Positions 25,154 through 34,516 are shown, counted from the stretch's first letter. The stretch is 64,000 nt of DNA from Candidatus Aalborgicola danicus (GCA_016703945.1 JADJBC010000002.1:558001-622000); one strand, 5' to 3'. Numbers and translations are program-made. Notes: generated by a model not told the origin, from the sequence alone.

Positions 25154-25255
25154 TTTTGCTTTGAATTGCTTTAAGTCAAGATAAGCTGCGCCCGGTCACC
25201 CTACACTGGCCGCAGGTTTTGATTGAAGTCGTCTGAATCGACTCTGGAGACCGTT

Positions 25256-26182
25256 TTGTTGCCCGCCTACATCACCCACGCCGACTGCGCCCGCCACGAG
25301 ATGGGTCCCCACCATCCGGAATGTCCTGAGCGATTGGGCGCCATCAACGACATGCTGCTGGCCAAGGGTTTGCTGGACTACATGCACCCGTATTACGCGC
25401 CGCTGGCCACCCCTGAACAACTGGCACATGCCCATTCCTCGCTGTATGTGGCGGAGTTGATGGATGCATCCCCGGCCGAAGGCTACCACCGTGTTGATCC
25501 GGATACCGAAATGAATCCCTTCACGGTGCGGGCTGCACTTCGCGCCGCCGGTGCGGTCGTACAAGCCACGGATCTGGTGGTGGCGGGAGAGGCACCCACT
25601 GCATTTTGCTGCGTACGCCCCCCCGGCCACCATGCGGAACGTGCTGCGGCCATGGGTTTCTGTTTTTTCAACAACATCGCGGTGGGCATCCGCCACGCGT
25701 TGACCGAACATGGGGTCCAACGCGTCGCGCTGATCGACTTCGATGTGCACCATGGCAATGGCAGCGAGGACATCTTCCGGGGTGACGAACGCGTTCTCAT
25801 GTGCTCCATTTTTGAACAGGGCATTTACCCATTCACCGGAGAAAACGCCACCGGCCCGAATATGGTCAACGTGGGCCTGCCCTCTCGCTCGGGCAGTGAG
25901 AAGTTCCGGGACGCCGTGACCACCCACTGGATTCCAGCACTGGACGCCTTTGCGCCGGAGTTGATCTACATTTCCGCTGGCTTCGATGGCCACCGCGAGG
26001 ACGACATGGGCAACCTCGGCCTGGTCGAAGCGGACTACGAGTGGGTCACGCAACAGCTCATGGCGGTTGCCCGGCGCCACTGCAAAGGGCGTGTCATTTC
26101 ATGCCTGGAGGGCGGCTATGTGCTCAGCCCTCTGGCCCGCAGCGTGGCCGCCCACGTCAAGGTGCTGATTGGCGCCGACTAG
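25256..26182 (+). CDS. Histone deacetylase/AcuC-like zinc-dependent deacetylase family protein
   Basis: About 308 residues of the arginase/deacetylase fold. The HEMGPHHPECPERL block near the N-terminus, PPGHHAERAAAMGFCFFNN (active-site His pair), DFDVHHGNG (Zn ligands Asp and His), SAGFDGHRED (Zn ligand Asp) and LEGGY complete the class I/II deacetylase set, so it should be active. Family members remove acetyl groups from proteins, polyamines or small molecules. No ATG precedes the conserved start; TTG 25256 with GGAG six bases upstream is my choice, with TTG 25259 or 25223 as alternatives. It ends 10 bp before a Pat-type acetyltransferase gene, suggesting an acetylation/deacetylation pair. 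Confidence 0.85.
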   Translation: MLPAYITHADCARHEMGPHHPECPERLGAINDMLLAKGLLDYMHPYYAPLATPEQLAHAHSSLYVAELMDASPAEGYHRVDPDTEMNPFTVRAALRAAGAVVQATDLVVAGEAPTAFCCVRPPGHHAERAAAMGFCFFNNIAVGIRHALTEHGVQRVALIDFDVHHGNGSEDIFRGDERVLMCSIFEQGIYPFTGENATGPNMVNVGLPSRSGSEKFRDAVTTHWIPALDAFAPELIYISAGFDGHREDDMGNLGLVEADYEWVTQQLMAVARRHCKGRVISCLEGGYVLSPLARSVAAHVKVLIGAD

Positions 26183-26192
26183 AGAACCACCC

Positions 26193-28883
26193 ATGGACAA
26201 ACACTACCTGACCCCGCTCTTCACGCCTGAATCCATCGTTGTCTTTGCCGGGCGAATCGATGCGCCAGAAAGTCACAACACCCAGGCGATTGCACTGGTT
26301 GATGCACTGCGGGCACAGCGTTATGCCGGGACTCTGCAGTTTTTGGATATCCACACCAGTGGCACCCTGGCTGATCTGGCGCAGGCCAAAGCCGACCTCG
26401 CCATCATCTCCCTGGAGCACAAGGACATCGCGGCGGCGCTGGAACTTGCCGGGCGCATGGCTTGCCGCGCGGCCCTGGTTATTTCCAGTGGTGTCGGACC
26501 CGAACTCTCCGCCGAACTGAAAAAGATCGCCCGACGCGAGGGCATGCATCTGTTGGGACCCAACTCGCTAGGCTTTCAGCGGCCCCAATTGCAACTCAAC
26601 GCCAGTGCGGCTGGGCCATTGGCCAGCCCAGGGTCGCTGGCACTGGTATCCCAGTCGGGTGCGCTGACCTCGTCCATGCTGGACTGGGCACGCAGCAACG
26701 GTGTCGGTTTCTCTTCGGTGGTGTCCCTTGGCCCACATACCTCGGTTGACATTGCGCAGGCGCTGGACTTCCTGGCCAACGATGCCCAAACCCATAGCAT
26801 CGTCGTCTACATGGAAGGTATCTCCAACGCACGCCGCTTCATGAGTGCACTACGTTCCGCCGCCAACGCCAAGCCGGTAGTCGTGCTCAAGGCCGGCCGA
26901 AAAGCCGCCGGCAATGCGGCGGCCCAAACCCACAGCGGTACCATCGTCGGTAGTGACGATGTATTTGATGCCGCGCTGCGCCGGGCTGGCGCTGTGCGTG
27001 TACGCTCGTTTGTGGCACTGTTCTCCGCCGCCAAATGCTTGGCGTCACGCTATCGCCCGGTCGGCAAGCGCCTGGCCATCGTCACCAATGGCGGTGGACC
27101 CGGTGTCCTGGCAGCCGATTGGGTGAATGAAATATCGCTGCAGCTTGGCAAGTTGTCGTCCGAGTCGGTGGTTGCCCTGAAACCGCAATTACCGGCGTTG
27201 GCGTCGCTGACCGACCTGATTGACCTGTCAGAGGACGCTGGCCCAGAACACTTCCGCGTAGCCATTGCGATTGCCGAGAAAGACCGCCAAATCGACGGCG
27301 TCTTGGCCATCTACTCTCCCAAGGCCGGTGGGGATGCCGCTGCCGTAGCAACTGCACTGGCTGATGTCAAGCGCACCATCGGCAAACCCCTGCTGTCGTG
27401 CTGGATGGGCGACGCCTCGGTGGGTGCGGCACGCAGCATCCTCAATGAAGCTGCCATTCCTAGTTTCCGCACCCCCGAGGCCGCCGTAGGAGCCTTTGGC
27501 AACCTGGCTTCGTTCTACCAAAACCAGTTGCTGTTGCAGCAGACACCACCACCGCTGTCCACCCTCAACAAACCCGATATAGAGGGCGCCCGTCTGGTGA
27601 TCGAGAGTGTGCTGGCTGAACGGCGCAAGGTGTTAACCGAAATGGAGTCCAAGACCCTGCTGTCGGCCTTTCACATCCCGGTCACCACCACCATGCTGGC
27701 GCGCAGCGCCAACGAAGCCATGATGATCGCCACCCAGCTCGGCTTCCCGGTCGCGCTGAAGATTGACTCACCCGACATCAGTCACAAGTCCGACGTGCAC
27801 GGCGTTGTGCTCAACATCGCGAATGCCACCGGTGTGCGCGACGCCTACAACGATATGGTGCAGACCGTGACCCGCCTGCAACCCAAAGCACGCATCAACG
27901 GCGTGACGGTGCAGAACATGGCCAGCGCCAAGCGGGGTCGCGAAATCTACATCGGCCTGGTCACCGACGACCCGTTTGGCCCGGTGATCGCCTTTGGTGC
28001 CGGCGGTACGATGATCGAGTTGATCAACGACCGCGCGATGGAGCTGCCGCCACTGAACCAGTTCCTGGCCCGACGCCTGATCGAACGCTCCCGCGTTGCC
28101 GAAACGCTAGGTGAGTGGCGTGGCAATGCCGCGGTGAATATGGACGCACTGGAGCAGGTGCTGCTGCGGGTCTCGGAAATGGTGTGCGAGCTACCCCAGT
28201 TGCGCGAGATGGACATCAACCCCTTTATCGTTGACGAACACGGTGCAGTGGCCGTGGATGCGCGCATCGTCATTGACCACGCCTCGCAGGCAGCCAGCGG
28301 TGGCACCAACCACTACGGCCATCTGGCCATCCTGCCCTACCCGGCGCGCTTTGAGCAGGTCTGGCCGCTGCCCGGCGGTGGTGAATACTCCGTGCGACCG
28401 ATCCGCCCGGACGACGCCCAGATGCTGCAGGACCTGATGCAACACCTCTCGCCCGAGAGCCGCTACTTCCGTTTCGTGTCCTCCATCACCGAACTGCCAC
28501 CCACCATGCTGGCGCGCTTCACGCTGATCGACTACGACCGCGAGATGGCCCTGGTGGCGGTATTCAAGGAGCGCACGGCGGGTGCCGATGGCGAGATCAC
28601 CGAGACCGAGCGAATCGTTGGCGTGTCGCGCTACATCACCAATCCCGACCAGTCCAGCTGCGAATTTGCACTGGTTGTTTCCGACGACTTCAACGGCAAG
28701 GGGCTGGGCTCGCGCCTGATGCTCAGCATCATGGACGTAGCCCGCGAACGGGGTCTGTCCGAAATCGACGGCCTGGTGCTGGCCAACAACCCGGGCATGC
28801 TCAAGCTCATGCGCAGCCTGGGCTTTTCGGTCAAGACCTTTGCAGAAGACGCCGATTTCAAAATCGTCTCGCACGCGCTGTGA
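26193..28883 (+). CDS. Pat/PatZ-type protein acetyltransferase: acyl-CoA synthetase (NDP-forming)-like domain fused to GNAT
   Basis: An 896-residue fusion. Residues 1-450 resemble the CoA-binding and ligase domains of NDP-forming acyl-CoA synthetases (SQSGALTSSMLDW; TNGGGPGVLAAD). Residues about 460-700 form an ATP-grasp domain (FPVALKIDSPDISHKSDVHGV), and the C-terminal 170 residues are a GNAT acetyltransferase with the acetyl-CoA loop VSDDFNGKGLGSRLM. This is the layout and length of E. coli PatZ and Salmonella Pat, which acetylate and silence acetyl-CoA synthetase and other enzymes. The ATG at 26193 begins the conserved MDKHYLTPLF; the frame extends eight codons into the previous gene. It is an operon partner of the deacetylase upstream. 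Confidence 0.9.
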   Translation: MDKHYLTPLFTPESIVVFAGRIDAPESHNTQAIALVDALRAQRYAGTLQFLDIHTSGTLADLAQAKADLAIISLEHKDIAAALELAGRMACRAALVISSGVGPELSAELKKIARREGMHLLGPNSLGFQRPQLQLNASAAGPLASPGSLALVSQSGALTSSMLDWARSNGVGFSSVVSLGPHTSVDIAQALDFLANDAQTHSIVVYMEGISNARRFMSALRSAANAKPVVVLKAGRKAAGNAAAQTHSGTIVGSDDVFDAALRRAGAVRVRSFVALFSAAKCLASRYRPVGKRLAIVTNGGGPGVLAADWVNEISLQLGKLSSESVVALKPQLPALASLTDLIDLSEDAGPEHFRVAIAIAEKDRQIDGVLAIYSPKAGGDAAAVATALADVKRTIGKPLLSCWMGDASVGAARSILNEAAIPSFRTPEAAVGAFGNLASFYQNQLLLQQTPPPLSTLNKPDIEGARLVIESVLAERRKVLTEMESKTLLSAFHIPVTTTMLARSANEAMMIATQLGFPVALKIDSPDISHKSDVHGVVLNIANATGVRDAYNDMVQTVTRLQPKARINGVTVQNMASAKRGREIYIGLVTDDPFGPVIAFGAGGTMIELINDRAMELPPLNQFLARRLIERSRVAETLGEWRGNAAVNMDALEQVLLRVSEMVCELPQLREMDINPFIVDEHGAVAVDARIVIDHASQAASGGTNHYGHLAILPYPARFEQVWPLPGGGEYSVRPIRPDDAQMLQDLMQHLSPESRYFRFVSSITELPPTMLARFTLIDYDREMALVAVFKERTAGADGEITETERIVGVSRYITNPDQSSCEFALVVSDDFNGKGLGSRLMLSIMDVARERGLSEIDGLVLANNPGMLKLMRSLGFSVKTFAEDADFKIVSHAL

Positions 28884-28921
28884 CACCCTTGCTGGATTTC
28901 TTTTAACTACGGAGAACTTTT

Positions 28922-29431
28922 GTGCCCGCACTCGAATGGTCTGATGACTTTGTACTGAACATTCCCCAGATGGACCGCACGCACGAGGAATTCGTGGACT
29001 TGCTGGCCGCCGTGGAAACCGCATCGGATGGCGCAGTGCTTGCGGCCTGGCAGGACCTGGTGGCCCACACCGAGGACCATTTCAGCCGCGAAGACCGCTG
29101 GATGACCGAAACCCGGTTTGCTGCCAGCAACTGCCACAGCACGCAGCACAAGGTGGTGCTGCAAATCATGCAGCAGGGCGCTGCGCAGTGCCAGGCCGGT
29201 GATGTTGCCATGGTGCGCCAGATGGTCAAAGAATTGGCGGTTTGGTTTCCACAACATGCGGCATCCATGGATGCCGCATTGGCAAACCATTTGCAACGCG
29301 TAGGTTACGACACCAACAATGGCAGCATCGCAAGACCCCAGGCCTTGCCCGTCAGCGAAATCCACGGGTGTGCGGGAGACAGTTGCTCCGACACACCGTC
29401 TGCCTCACAAACCCTTGAAACAACGGCATGA
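28922..29431 (+). CDS. Bacteriohemerythrin-like non-haem di-iron protein
   Basis: A 169-residue hemerythrin-domain protein. Iron ligands appear in the right order: His in MDRTHEEFVDLL, His and Glu in HTEDHFSREDRWM, His in CHSTQHKVVL, and His with Asp in WFPQHAASMDAAL. Single-domain bacteriohemerythrins bind or sense oxygen. A C-terminal tail of about 35 residues beyond the domain holds a Cys pair (HGCAGDSC) that is not standard. The GTG start at 28922 has GGAG eight bases upstream. It converges with a diguanylate cyclase gene 14 bp away. Oxygen sensing or delivery would suit a cell switching between aerobic life and metal respiration, but that is inference. Confidence 0.88.
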   Translation: MPALEWSDDFVLNIPQMDRTHEEFVDLLAAVETASDGAVLAAWQDLVAHTEDHFSREDRWMTETRFAASNCHSTQHKVVLQIMQQGAAQCQAGDVAMVRQMVKELAVWFPQHAASMDAALANHLQRVGYDTNNGSIARPQALPVSEIHGCAGDSCSDTPSASQTLETTA

Positions 29432-29445
29432 CGCATGCACTGCCG

Positions 29446-31047
29446 TCAACCGCCGACAATTTGGTTGCGCCCTTTGCGTTTGGCTTCATAAAGCGCGGTA
29501 TCGGCCTGTTTGATCAGGTCTTGTGGACTGACGCCAGGCGCCAATTGCGCAATGCCACACGAAAAGGTGCAGGCAAAGGCCGTGTTCTTCACGGGGTGGC
29601 TGAAGTGTGAAAAGTCAATCCGGATGCGGTCCAGCAAATTCCGGGCACGTTCGGCATTGGCCTGTGGCAGGATCACGACGAACTCTTCGCCGCCATAACG
29701 GCCCACCGCATCGGTCTTGCGCAAACGCTGCTTCAGCAGCCATGCCACGCTGCGGATGACCTGGTCCCCCATGGGGTGGCCATAGGTATCGTTGACCCGT
29801 TTGAAATGGTCAATGTCAATCATGGCCACACACAACGGGGTCCCGTCGGCAACGGCTGCGGCCACAGCGGCATCCAGACGTTGTTTGGACGTGGTGTGAT
29901 TCAGCAGACCCGTCAGGCTGTCCAGGTACATCGAACGCCGCAGGATGCGGTAGCGGTCAATTTTGCTCTTGACCACAGCGTTCAGAATCACCGGATTAAA
30001 GGGCTTGGTCAGGAAATGGTCGCCCCCCAGACGCAAGGCATCCACCTGCAGGGCAATGCTGGTATCGGCCGACAGATAGACCACCGGTGTTGACAAAAAC
30101 TCTTCGTGCTGGCGAATCACGCGGGTCACTTCAACGCCGGTGCAGCCCGGCATGTACATGTCCATCAGCACCAGATCGGGCTGAAACTTGACCAGGGCAG
30201 TCAGCACCTCTTGCGGCCGTGAAATGGCCATGGACTCAATGGCGGACTCTTTTAAAGTCCGCTGGATCATTGCGGTTGCCGTCTTCGAGTCTTCCACCAC
30301 CAACACACGGTAAGGTGGTTCCTCTTCACTGCTGCACAGCTTGACGATACGCGCCATGATGACCGATTGCGCCGTACCCTGCGGGAAACAATAGTCACAA
30401 CCGACCCGCAGAGCCAGCTTCAGGCCGTCAAAATCTGCGGGCAACTGCAGTCCGATGATGCTGCTGGCCGAGAACCGGCCACGCAATGCCTGCACCCGCA
30501 CAATAAAGGCGGTGGATTCCAGGCCCTTGGCATCCACCAGCACAATCGTAGGTTCCTGGGTGGACTGCTTGTCGTAGTGCGGTCCGCACACTTCGACCTG
30601 GATATTGAAATACCCGGCCTGGGTGACCACTTCATTCCAGGCTTCCGGCGTTGAAGTGACCAGCCAAATTTTCTTGGCCGGCAGCAGGTCGGAAAATACT
30701 TCGGCCTCCTGGTGCAAACGCCGCTCGGGGTTGGGGTCGTTGTTCTCTTCCAGAAAGGCGGAAATGCGGGTGCGGAAATCCTCGATCTGGGAATCCAGCT
30801 CCGCTTCGGAGACAGCGGGCAAGCTGTCACCGTTCCAGCGATCCAGCAGTGACAACACCTGCTGCTCCACCGCCCGCGCGCTTTGGTGCAAGCCGGGCAG
30901 GCCTTTGGCATCCAGGAATTCGGTAAAACTCGACACCGCGACCGCGAACTCGACAAAACCATCGATGCCAGGATGGGCCTTGCAGGCGTTCCATTTGTCA
31001 AAAAATTCGTCGCTTTTTCGTTTGAGTTCTGCAGGCGAACACGACAT
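29446..31047 (-). CDS. Response regulator diguanylate cyclase (pseudo-REC, REC, GGDEF)
   Basis: A 533-residue signalling protein. Residues 1-110 are helical with no clear motif. Residues about 125-237 look like a degenerate receiver lacking the Asp. Residues 246-360 form a true receiver with VVEDSK, phospho-acceptor Asp296 in LVLMDMYMPG and Lys348 in LTKPF. The GGDEF domain follows with DSLTGLLN, the IDIDHFKRVND block and GGEEF at 452-456, so it should make c-di-GMP. An RxxD inhibitory site (RKTD, 443-446) five residues before GGEEF allows product feedback. No partner histidine kinase is nearby. It converges with the hemerythrin gene. Confidence 0.92.
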   Translation of the reverse strand: MSCSPAELKRKSDEFFDKWNACKAHPGIDGFVEFAVAVSSFTEFLDAKGLPGLHQSARAVEQQVLSLLDRWNGDSLPAVSEAELDSQIEDFRTRISAFLEENNDPNPERRLHQEAEVFSDLLPAKKIWLVTSTPEAWNEVVTQAGYFNIQVEVCGPHYDKQSTQEPTIVLVDAKGLESTAFIVRVQALRGRFSASSIIGLQLPADFDGLKLALRVGCDYCFPQGTAQSVIMARIVKLCSSEEEPPYRVLVVEDSKTATAMIQRTLKESAIESMAISRPQEVLTALVKFQPDLVLMDMYMPGCTGVEVTRVIRQHEEFLSTPVVYLSADTSIALQVDALRLGGDHFLTKPFNPVILNAVVKSKIDRYRILRRSMYLDSLTGLLNHTTSKQRLDAAVAAAVADGTPLCVAMIDIDHFKRVNDTYGHPMGDQVIRSVAWLLKQRLRKTDAVGRYGGEEFVVILPQANAERARNLLDRIRIDFSHFSHPVKNTAFACTFSCGIAQLAPGVSPQDLIKQADTALYEAKRKGRNQIVGG

Positions 31048-31123
31048 ACATCTCCTAGATCGTTTATTTCGGTTCTCCCTTCATTCTATTCGGACCTGTC
31101 GTCCTTACCCACCAAATCGTGCG

Positions 31124-31945
31124 CTAAAGGGCTTTGCGACCCAGCAGCCCGCCAATGCGTCGCACCAGCCACTTGGGCGTGCCGCGCGAAGCGATCATCG
31201 CCGCCTGGTTGATGACACCGGGCACACAAATGGCGTCCCCCTTGAGGCAGGCGGCATAGGCCAGATCGGCCACCTGCTGCACATCGCCCACCAGAAACGA
31301 CGGCAACTGGCTCAGCTTGTCATTGGCACCGGCCGCCTGCTTGAGCATATTGGTCGCGGTGATGCCGGGGCACAGCGTGGTGACCGTGACGCCGGTGCCA
31401 CGCAGCTCCTCGGCCAGCGATTCGGACAGCGACAACACATAGGCCTTGCTGGCCGCGTAACTGGCCAAAGTCGGAACCGGCTGAAACGCCGCCACCGAGG
31501 CGACGTTGAGAACCCGCCCCGACCCCTGCTCCACCATGCCCGGCAAGAAGGCGCTCAACATCGCGGTCAGGCCCGAAATATTGAGGTCGATGATTTGCTG
31601 GTGACCTGCCGCCGTGATGCCGGTAAACGCACCCTGCTCCAGCACACCGGCGCAATTGACCAAAACATCCACCTGGTGGTCTTTCCCGGACAGGGCCGCG
31701 CGCAACTGGGCGGCGGCACCCGGCTGCGCCAGATCGGCCGGCAACACGCGCACGCCAATGCCATGTTTTTGGGTCAAATTGGCAGCCAGCGTTTTCAGCT
31801 TGTCGGCGCTGCGGGCGACCAGGACCAGGTCAAAACCACCGGCTGCAAAACAGTGGGCCAGGGCCTCGCCGATACCGGACGATGCACCGGTGACCAGAGC
31901 CGTGGGCTTGTGTGGGGCGGATGCAGTAGGGTTCTTTTTTGCCAT
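31124..31945 (-). CDS. SDR family NAD(P)-dependent oxidoreductase
   Basis: A 273-residue classical short-chain dehydrogenase. Cofactor loop is TGASSGIGEALA, followed by NCAG and the catalytic LNVASVAA and YAASKAYV (YxxxK) motifs; LCPGITATNM follows. It belongs to the DltE/YqjQ-like group of short SDRs of unknown substrate. It follows a saccharopine-dehydrogenase-like gene on the same strand with a 45-bp gap, and the two may be co-expressed in lipid or acyl metabolism. ATG 31945 is the natural start. Confidence 0.88.
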   Translation of the reverse strand: MAKKNPTASAPHKPTALVTGASSGIGEALAHCFAAGGFDLVLVARSADKLKTLAANLTQKHGIGVRVLPADLAQPGAAAQLRAALSGKDHQVDVLVNCAGVLEQGAFTGITAAGHQQIIDLNISGLTAMLSAFLPGMVEQGSGRVLNVASVAAFQPVPTLASYAASKAYVLSLSESLAEELRGTGVTVTTLCPGITATNMLKQAAGANDKLSQLPSFLVGDVQQVADLAYAACLKGDAICVPGVINQAAMIASRGTPKWLVRRIGGLLGRKAL

Positions 31946-31990
31946 CTTGATGTCCTTGAAAAAGAAGGAGAAAGGGATCGCGCCCCGATG

Positions 31991-33226
31991 TCATTTGGCG
32001 GCGTCAACTTGCAGCGTCATACCGGCCCTACGCAAACGCTGCACCAACACGTCACCCAGGCCGCTGGCGGGCGTCAGCAAGCCGCCATGTTTGCTGCCTC
32101 CCGGCAGCTCGTCCAACTGCAGCGCCAGGGCCAGCGCCGATTCGCACAACATCTTGGTCGTCGCCCGGTTGCCGGGGTCGCCCTTGTCGGCAATCATGCC
32201 CCGCACCATGTTGCCGCTGGCGCTGTGGCCCACCCATTGGGCGCGAAACGATCCGCCGTCCATGCTGGCAACGCTTGGGCCGGCGCCCGGCTGCGGTGCA
32301 AACTTTTGTGCCAGGCGGCGTATCGGGGCCACACGCAAGGCCGCCTGCGACGTAAAGGACCCCACGCTCAGCGTGGTGGCCGCCAGGGCCGCCGCGGGTC
32401 CCCGGCCCAAGCGCAAATACTCCTGGTAGAAATACCCTGGTGCATAACCCAGCAGGGCCGCACTGCGACGAACGACCCGGGTGTTGATGGTGGACATCAT
32501 GAAAGGACCTAGCCAGGCCGAAAAGTCAACGTCGTGGCGCGGCCCCAGCGGGTCGGCGTGTGCCGTCAGGTCGGACGGATGCGCACCCTCGGGATTCAGC
32601 AAGAACGGATCGGCCATGGCCTCCGTCTGTCCAGACGCCAACATATTGAACAGCGACGCCAGCGTGCCGCCATTGAAACCACCGCGGATGCTGAAAGCCA
32701 CCTTGACCGCCGTGCAGACCTCCCCATAACGCTCCAACATGGCTTCATTGGCCAATCGGGCACTCAGGTCGGAGGGGATCGAGTCAAAGCCGCAAAACGG
32801 AATAATGCGAGTGCCCTGGCGCTGCGCCTCTTTGTGGTGGCGCTCGATCAGGCCCTTGACCCAGGGTGTTTCACCGGTGATGTCCACATAATGCGTGCCA
32901 TTGCGCACACAGACCGCAACCAGTTCACTGCCATACAGCGCAAACGGGCCGGCGGTGCTCAGCACGACACGAGCATTGGCGGCCAGTTGGTCCATGGCTT
33001 TGGCGTCGTGGGCTTCTGCCACCACAATGCCGGCTTTTTCCGCCCCTGGGCAGGCTTTTTGTACCGCTTCCAGTTTGTCAGCCGAACGCCCCGCCAAGGC
33101 CCAACTCAAACCCGCCGATTTGACCTCGGGGTGTGCGGCAAAGTAAGCCACCGTCTGGCGCCCCACAAAGCCACTGGCACCGTACAGCACCACGTCATAT
33201 TTTCGGGAAGGTTTGTTGGTCGCCAT
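31991..33226 (-). CDS. Saccharopine dehydrogenase-like (trans-acting enoyl reductase family) protein
   Basis: A 411-residue NAD(P)-binding protein with an N-terminal Rossmann domain (VVLYGASGFVGRQTV) and a second segment STAGPFALYG typical of this group. The conserved HYVDITGETPWVKG and PFCGFDSIPSDL blocks are shared with mycobacterial trans-acting enoyl reductase and eukaryotic SCCPDH-like proteins. Function in bacteria is mostly unknown; lipid-linked reductase activity is plausible. No membrane segment is evident apart from a weak hydrophobic stretch. It is co-directional with the following SDR gene. Confidence 0.82.
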   Translation of the reverse strand: MATNKPSRKYDVVLYGASGFVGRQTVAYFAAHPEVKSAGLSWALAGRSADKLEAVQKACPGAEKAGIVVAEAHDAKAMDQLAANARVVLSTAGPFALYGSELVAVCVRNGTHYVDITGETPWVKGLIERHHKEAQRQGTRIIPFCGFDSIPSDLSARLANEAMLERYGEVCTAVKVAFSIRGGFNGGTLASLFNMLASGQTEAMADPFLLNPEGAHPSDLTAHADPLGPRHDVDFSAWLGPFMMSTINTRVVRRSAALLGYAPGYFYQEYLRLGRGPAAALAATTLSVGSFTSQAALRVAPIRRLAQKFAPQPGAGPSVASMDGGSFRAQWVGHSASGNMVRGMIADKGDPGNRATTKMLCESALALALQLDELPGGSKHGGLLTPASGLGDVLVQRLRRAGMTLQVDAAK

Positions 33227-33395
33227 GGCTTACTCCTTAACCGCCAAGCATAGACGTTATTGAACCCCGGTGGCCACAAGGGGTTGTCACGTTGGCAACG
33301 CCAGCGGCTGAAATGGCGCGCTACGATGCGCCTCCCGGCGTGCCCGCATTTCACTGGCCGCCTACCTTTCAACCTTCCCTTTGCGGAGTACCACC

Positions 33396-34436
33396 ATGTC
33401 ACTTGCCAACCTCGTCAACCACCAGATCCGCCTTGCCGCACGGCCTGTGGGCATGCCCAAAGCCACCGACTGGAGCCACACTACCGAGCCGGTGGCTGAA
33501 CCGGCCGAGGGCGGCGTGGTGCTGAAGACGCTGGCGCTGTCCCTGGACCCCGCCATGCGCGGCTGGATGAACGAAGGCAAAAGCTACATCCCACCCGTCG
33601 GCATTGGCGAAGTCATGCGCGCTGGTGGTGTCGGCAAGGTGGTTGCTTCCAGGAACGACCAGTTTGCGGTGGGCGACTATGTGAGTGCTGGCTTCGGTGT
33701 GCAGGAGTACATCACCGTCGCCGCCGACGAGATCAAGCGCAACGGCATGTTCAAGATCGACCTGCGCGCAGGAACGCTGACCCAATGGCTCAACGTGCTG
33801 GGTATGCCCGGCATGACCGGCTACTTTGGCCTGATGGATGTGGGCATGCCCAAGGCAGGTGAAACCGTGGTGGTGTCCGGCGCCGCCGGTGCGGTGGGCC
33901 AGACCGTGGGCCAGATCGCCAAAATCAAGGGCTGCCGCGTGGTCGGCATTGCCGGTGGCGCCGCCAAGTGCGAATGGGTGGTCAAGGAATTGGGCTTTGA
34001 CGCCTGCATTGACTACAAGGCCGGCCCCGGCGCCGTCCGCGCTGGTTTGAAGGAACACTGCCCCAAGGGCGTGGACATTTACTTCGACAACGTGGGTGGC
34101 GAGATCCTCGACGATGTGCTGGCCAAGATCAACCGCAAGGCCCGCATCATCATCTGCGGCGCCATCAGCCAGTACAACAACACAACCGCCATCCAGGGCC
34201 CCAAGAACTATCTCAGCCTCTTGGTCAATCGTGCAAGGATGGAAGGAATCGTGGTGTTCGACTACGCCGACCGCTACCACCTGGCAATTGCCGAGATGGC
34301 CGGCTACATCAAGTCCGGAACCATGAAGAGCAAGGAAGACGTGGTAGTAGGCCTGCAGACCTTCCCAGAGACACTGCTCAAGCTGTTCAATGGCGAGAAT
34401 TTTGGCAAGCTGGTACTGGAAGTGGCGAAGGACTAG
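33396..34436 (+). CDS. NADP-dependent zinc-independent medium-chain reductase (CurA/leukotriene B4 dehydrogenase-like)
   Basis: A 346-residue quinone-oxidoreductase-like enzyme. The NADPH loop is VVSGAAGAVGQTVGQIAK; PGMTGYFGLMDV precedes it and DIYFDNVGGEILDDVL follows, the signature of the CurA/PTGR1 group. Zinc-ligand cysteines are absent as expected. Such enzymes reduce the double bond of alpha,beta-unsaturated aldehydes and ketones. ATG 33396 has GGAG upstream; the frame extends five codons further. It is divergent from the saccharopine-dehydrogenase-like gene across 169 bp. Confidence 0.9.
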   Translation: MSLANLVNHQIRLAARPVGMPKATDWSHTTEPVAEPAEGGVVLKTLALSLDPAMRGWMNEGKSYIPPVGIGEVMRAGGVGKVVASRNDQFAVGDYVSAGFGVQEYITVAADEIKRNGMFKIDLRAGTLTQWLNVLGMPGMTGYFGLMDVGMPKAGETVVVSGAAGAVGQTVGQIAKIKGCRVVGIAGGAAKCEWVVKELGFDACIDYKAGPGAVRAGLKEHCPKGVDIYFDNVGGEILDDVLAKINRKARIIICGAISQYNNTTAIQGPKNYLSLLVNRARMEGIVVFDYADRYHLAIAEMAGYIKSGTMKSKEDVVVGLQTFPETLLKLFNGENFGKLVLEVAKD

Positions 34437-34460
34437 GGCGGGTGCTGACCGGGTATCACG

Positions 34461-34489
34461 TAGTTAGCTACTGTTTTGATAGCTAACTA
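34461..34489. repeat. 10-bp perfect inverted repeat upstream of repeat copy C
   Basis: TAGTTAGCTA and TAGCTAACTA flank a nine-base loop. The right arm overlaps the start of the 39-bp repeat copy. There is no T-run after it, so I do not call it a terminator. It may be a folded element or a protein-binding palindrome. Confidence 0.6.
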
Positions 34490-34516
34490 CGCATATTCCA
34501 CGAGGGCTAGTGGTCG
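34478..34516 (+). repeat. Dispersed 39-bp repeat, copy C
   Basis: An intergenic copy matching the family consensus (GATAGCT start, ACGCATATTCCACG core, GGGCTAG end). It lies 42 bp after the CurA-like reductase and about 160 bp before the aldehyde dehydrogenase. Confidence 0.7.

Noticed and set aside
30605..32512. A 635-codon plus-strand open frame
   Set aside because: It is antisense to the diguanylate cyclase, SDR and part of the saccharopine-dehydrogenase-like gene, with Arg/Gly/His-rich composition and no recognisable domain.
34461..34489. 10-bp inverted repeat as a terminator for the CurA-like gene
   Set aside because: The stem is AT-rich and no T-run follows; it is kept only as a repeat.
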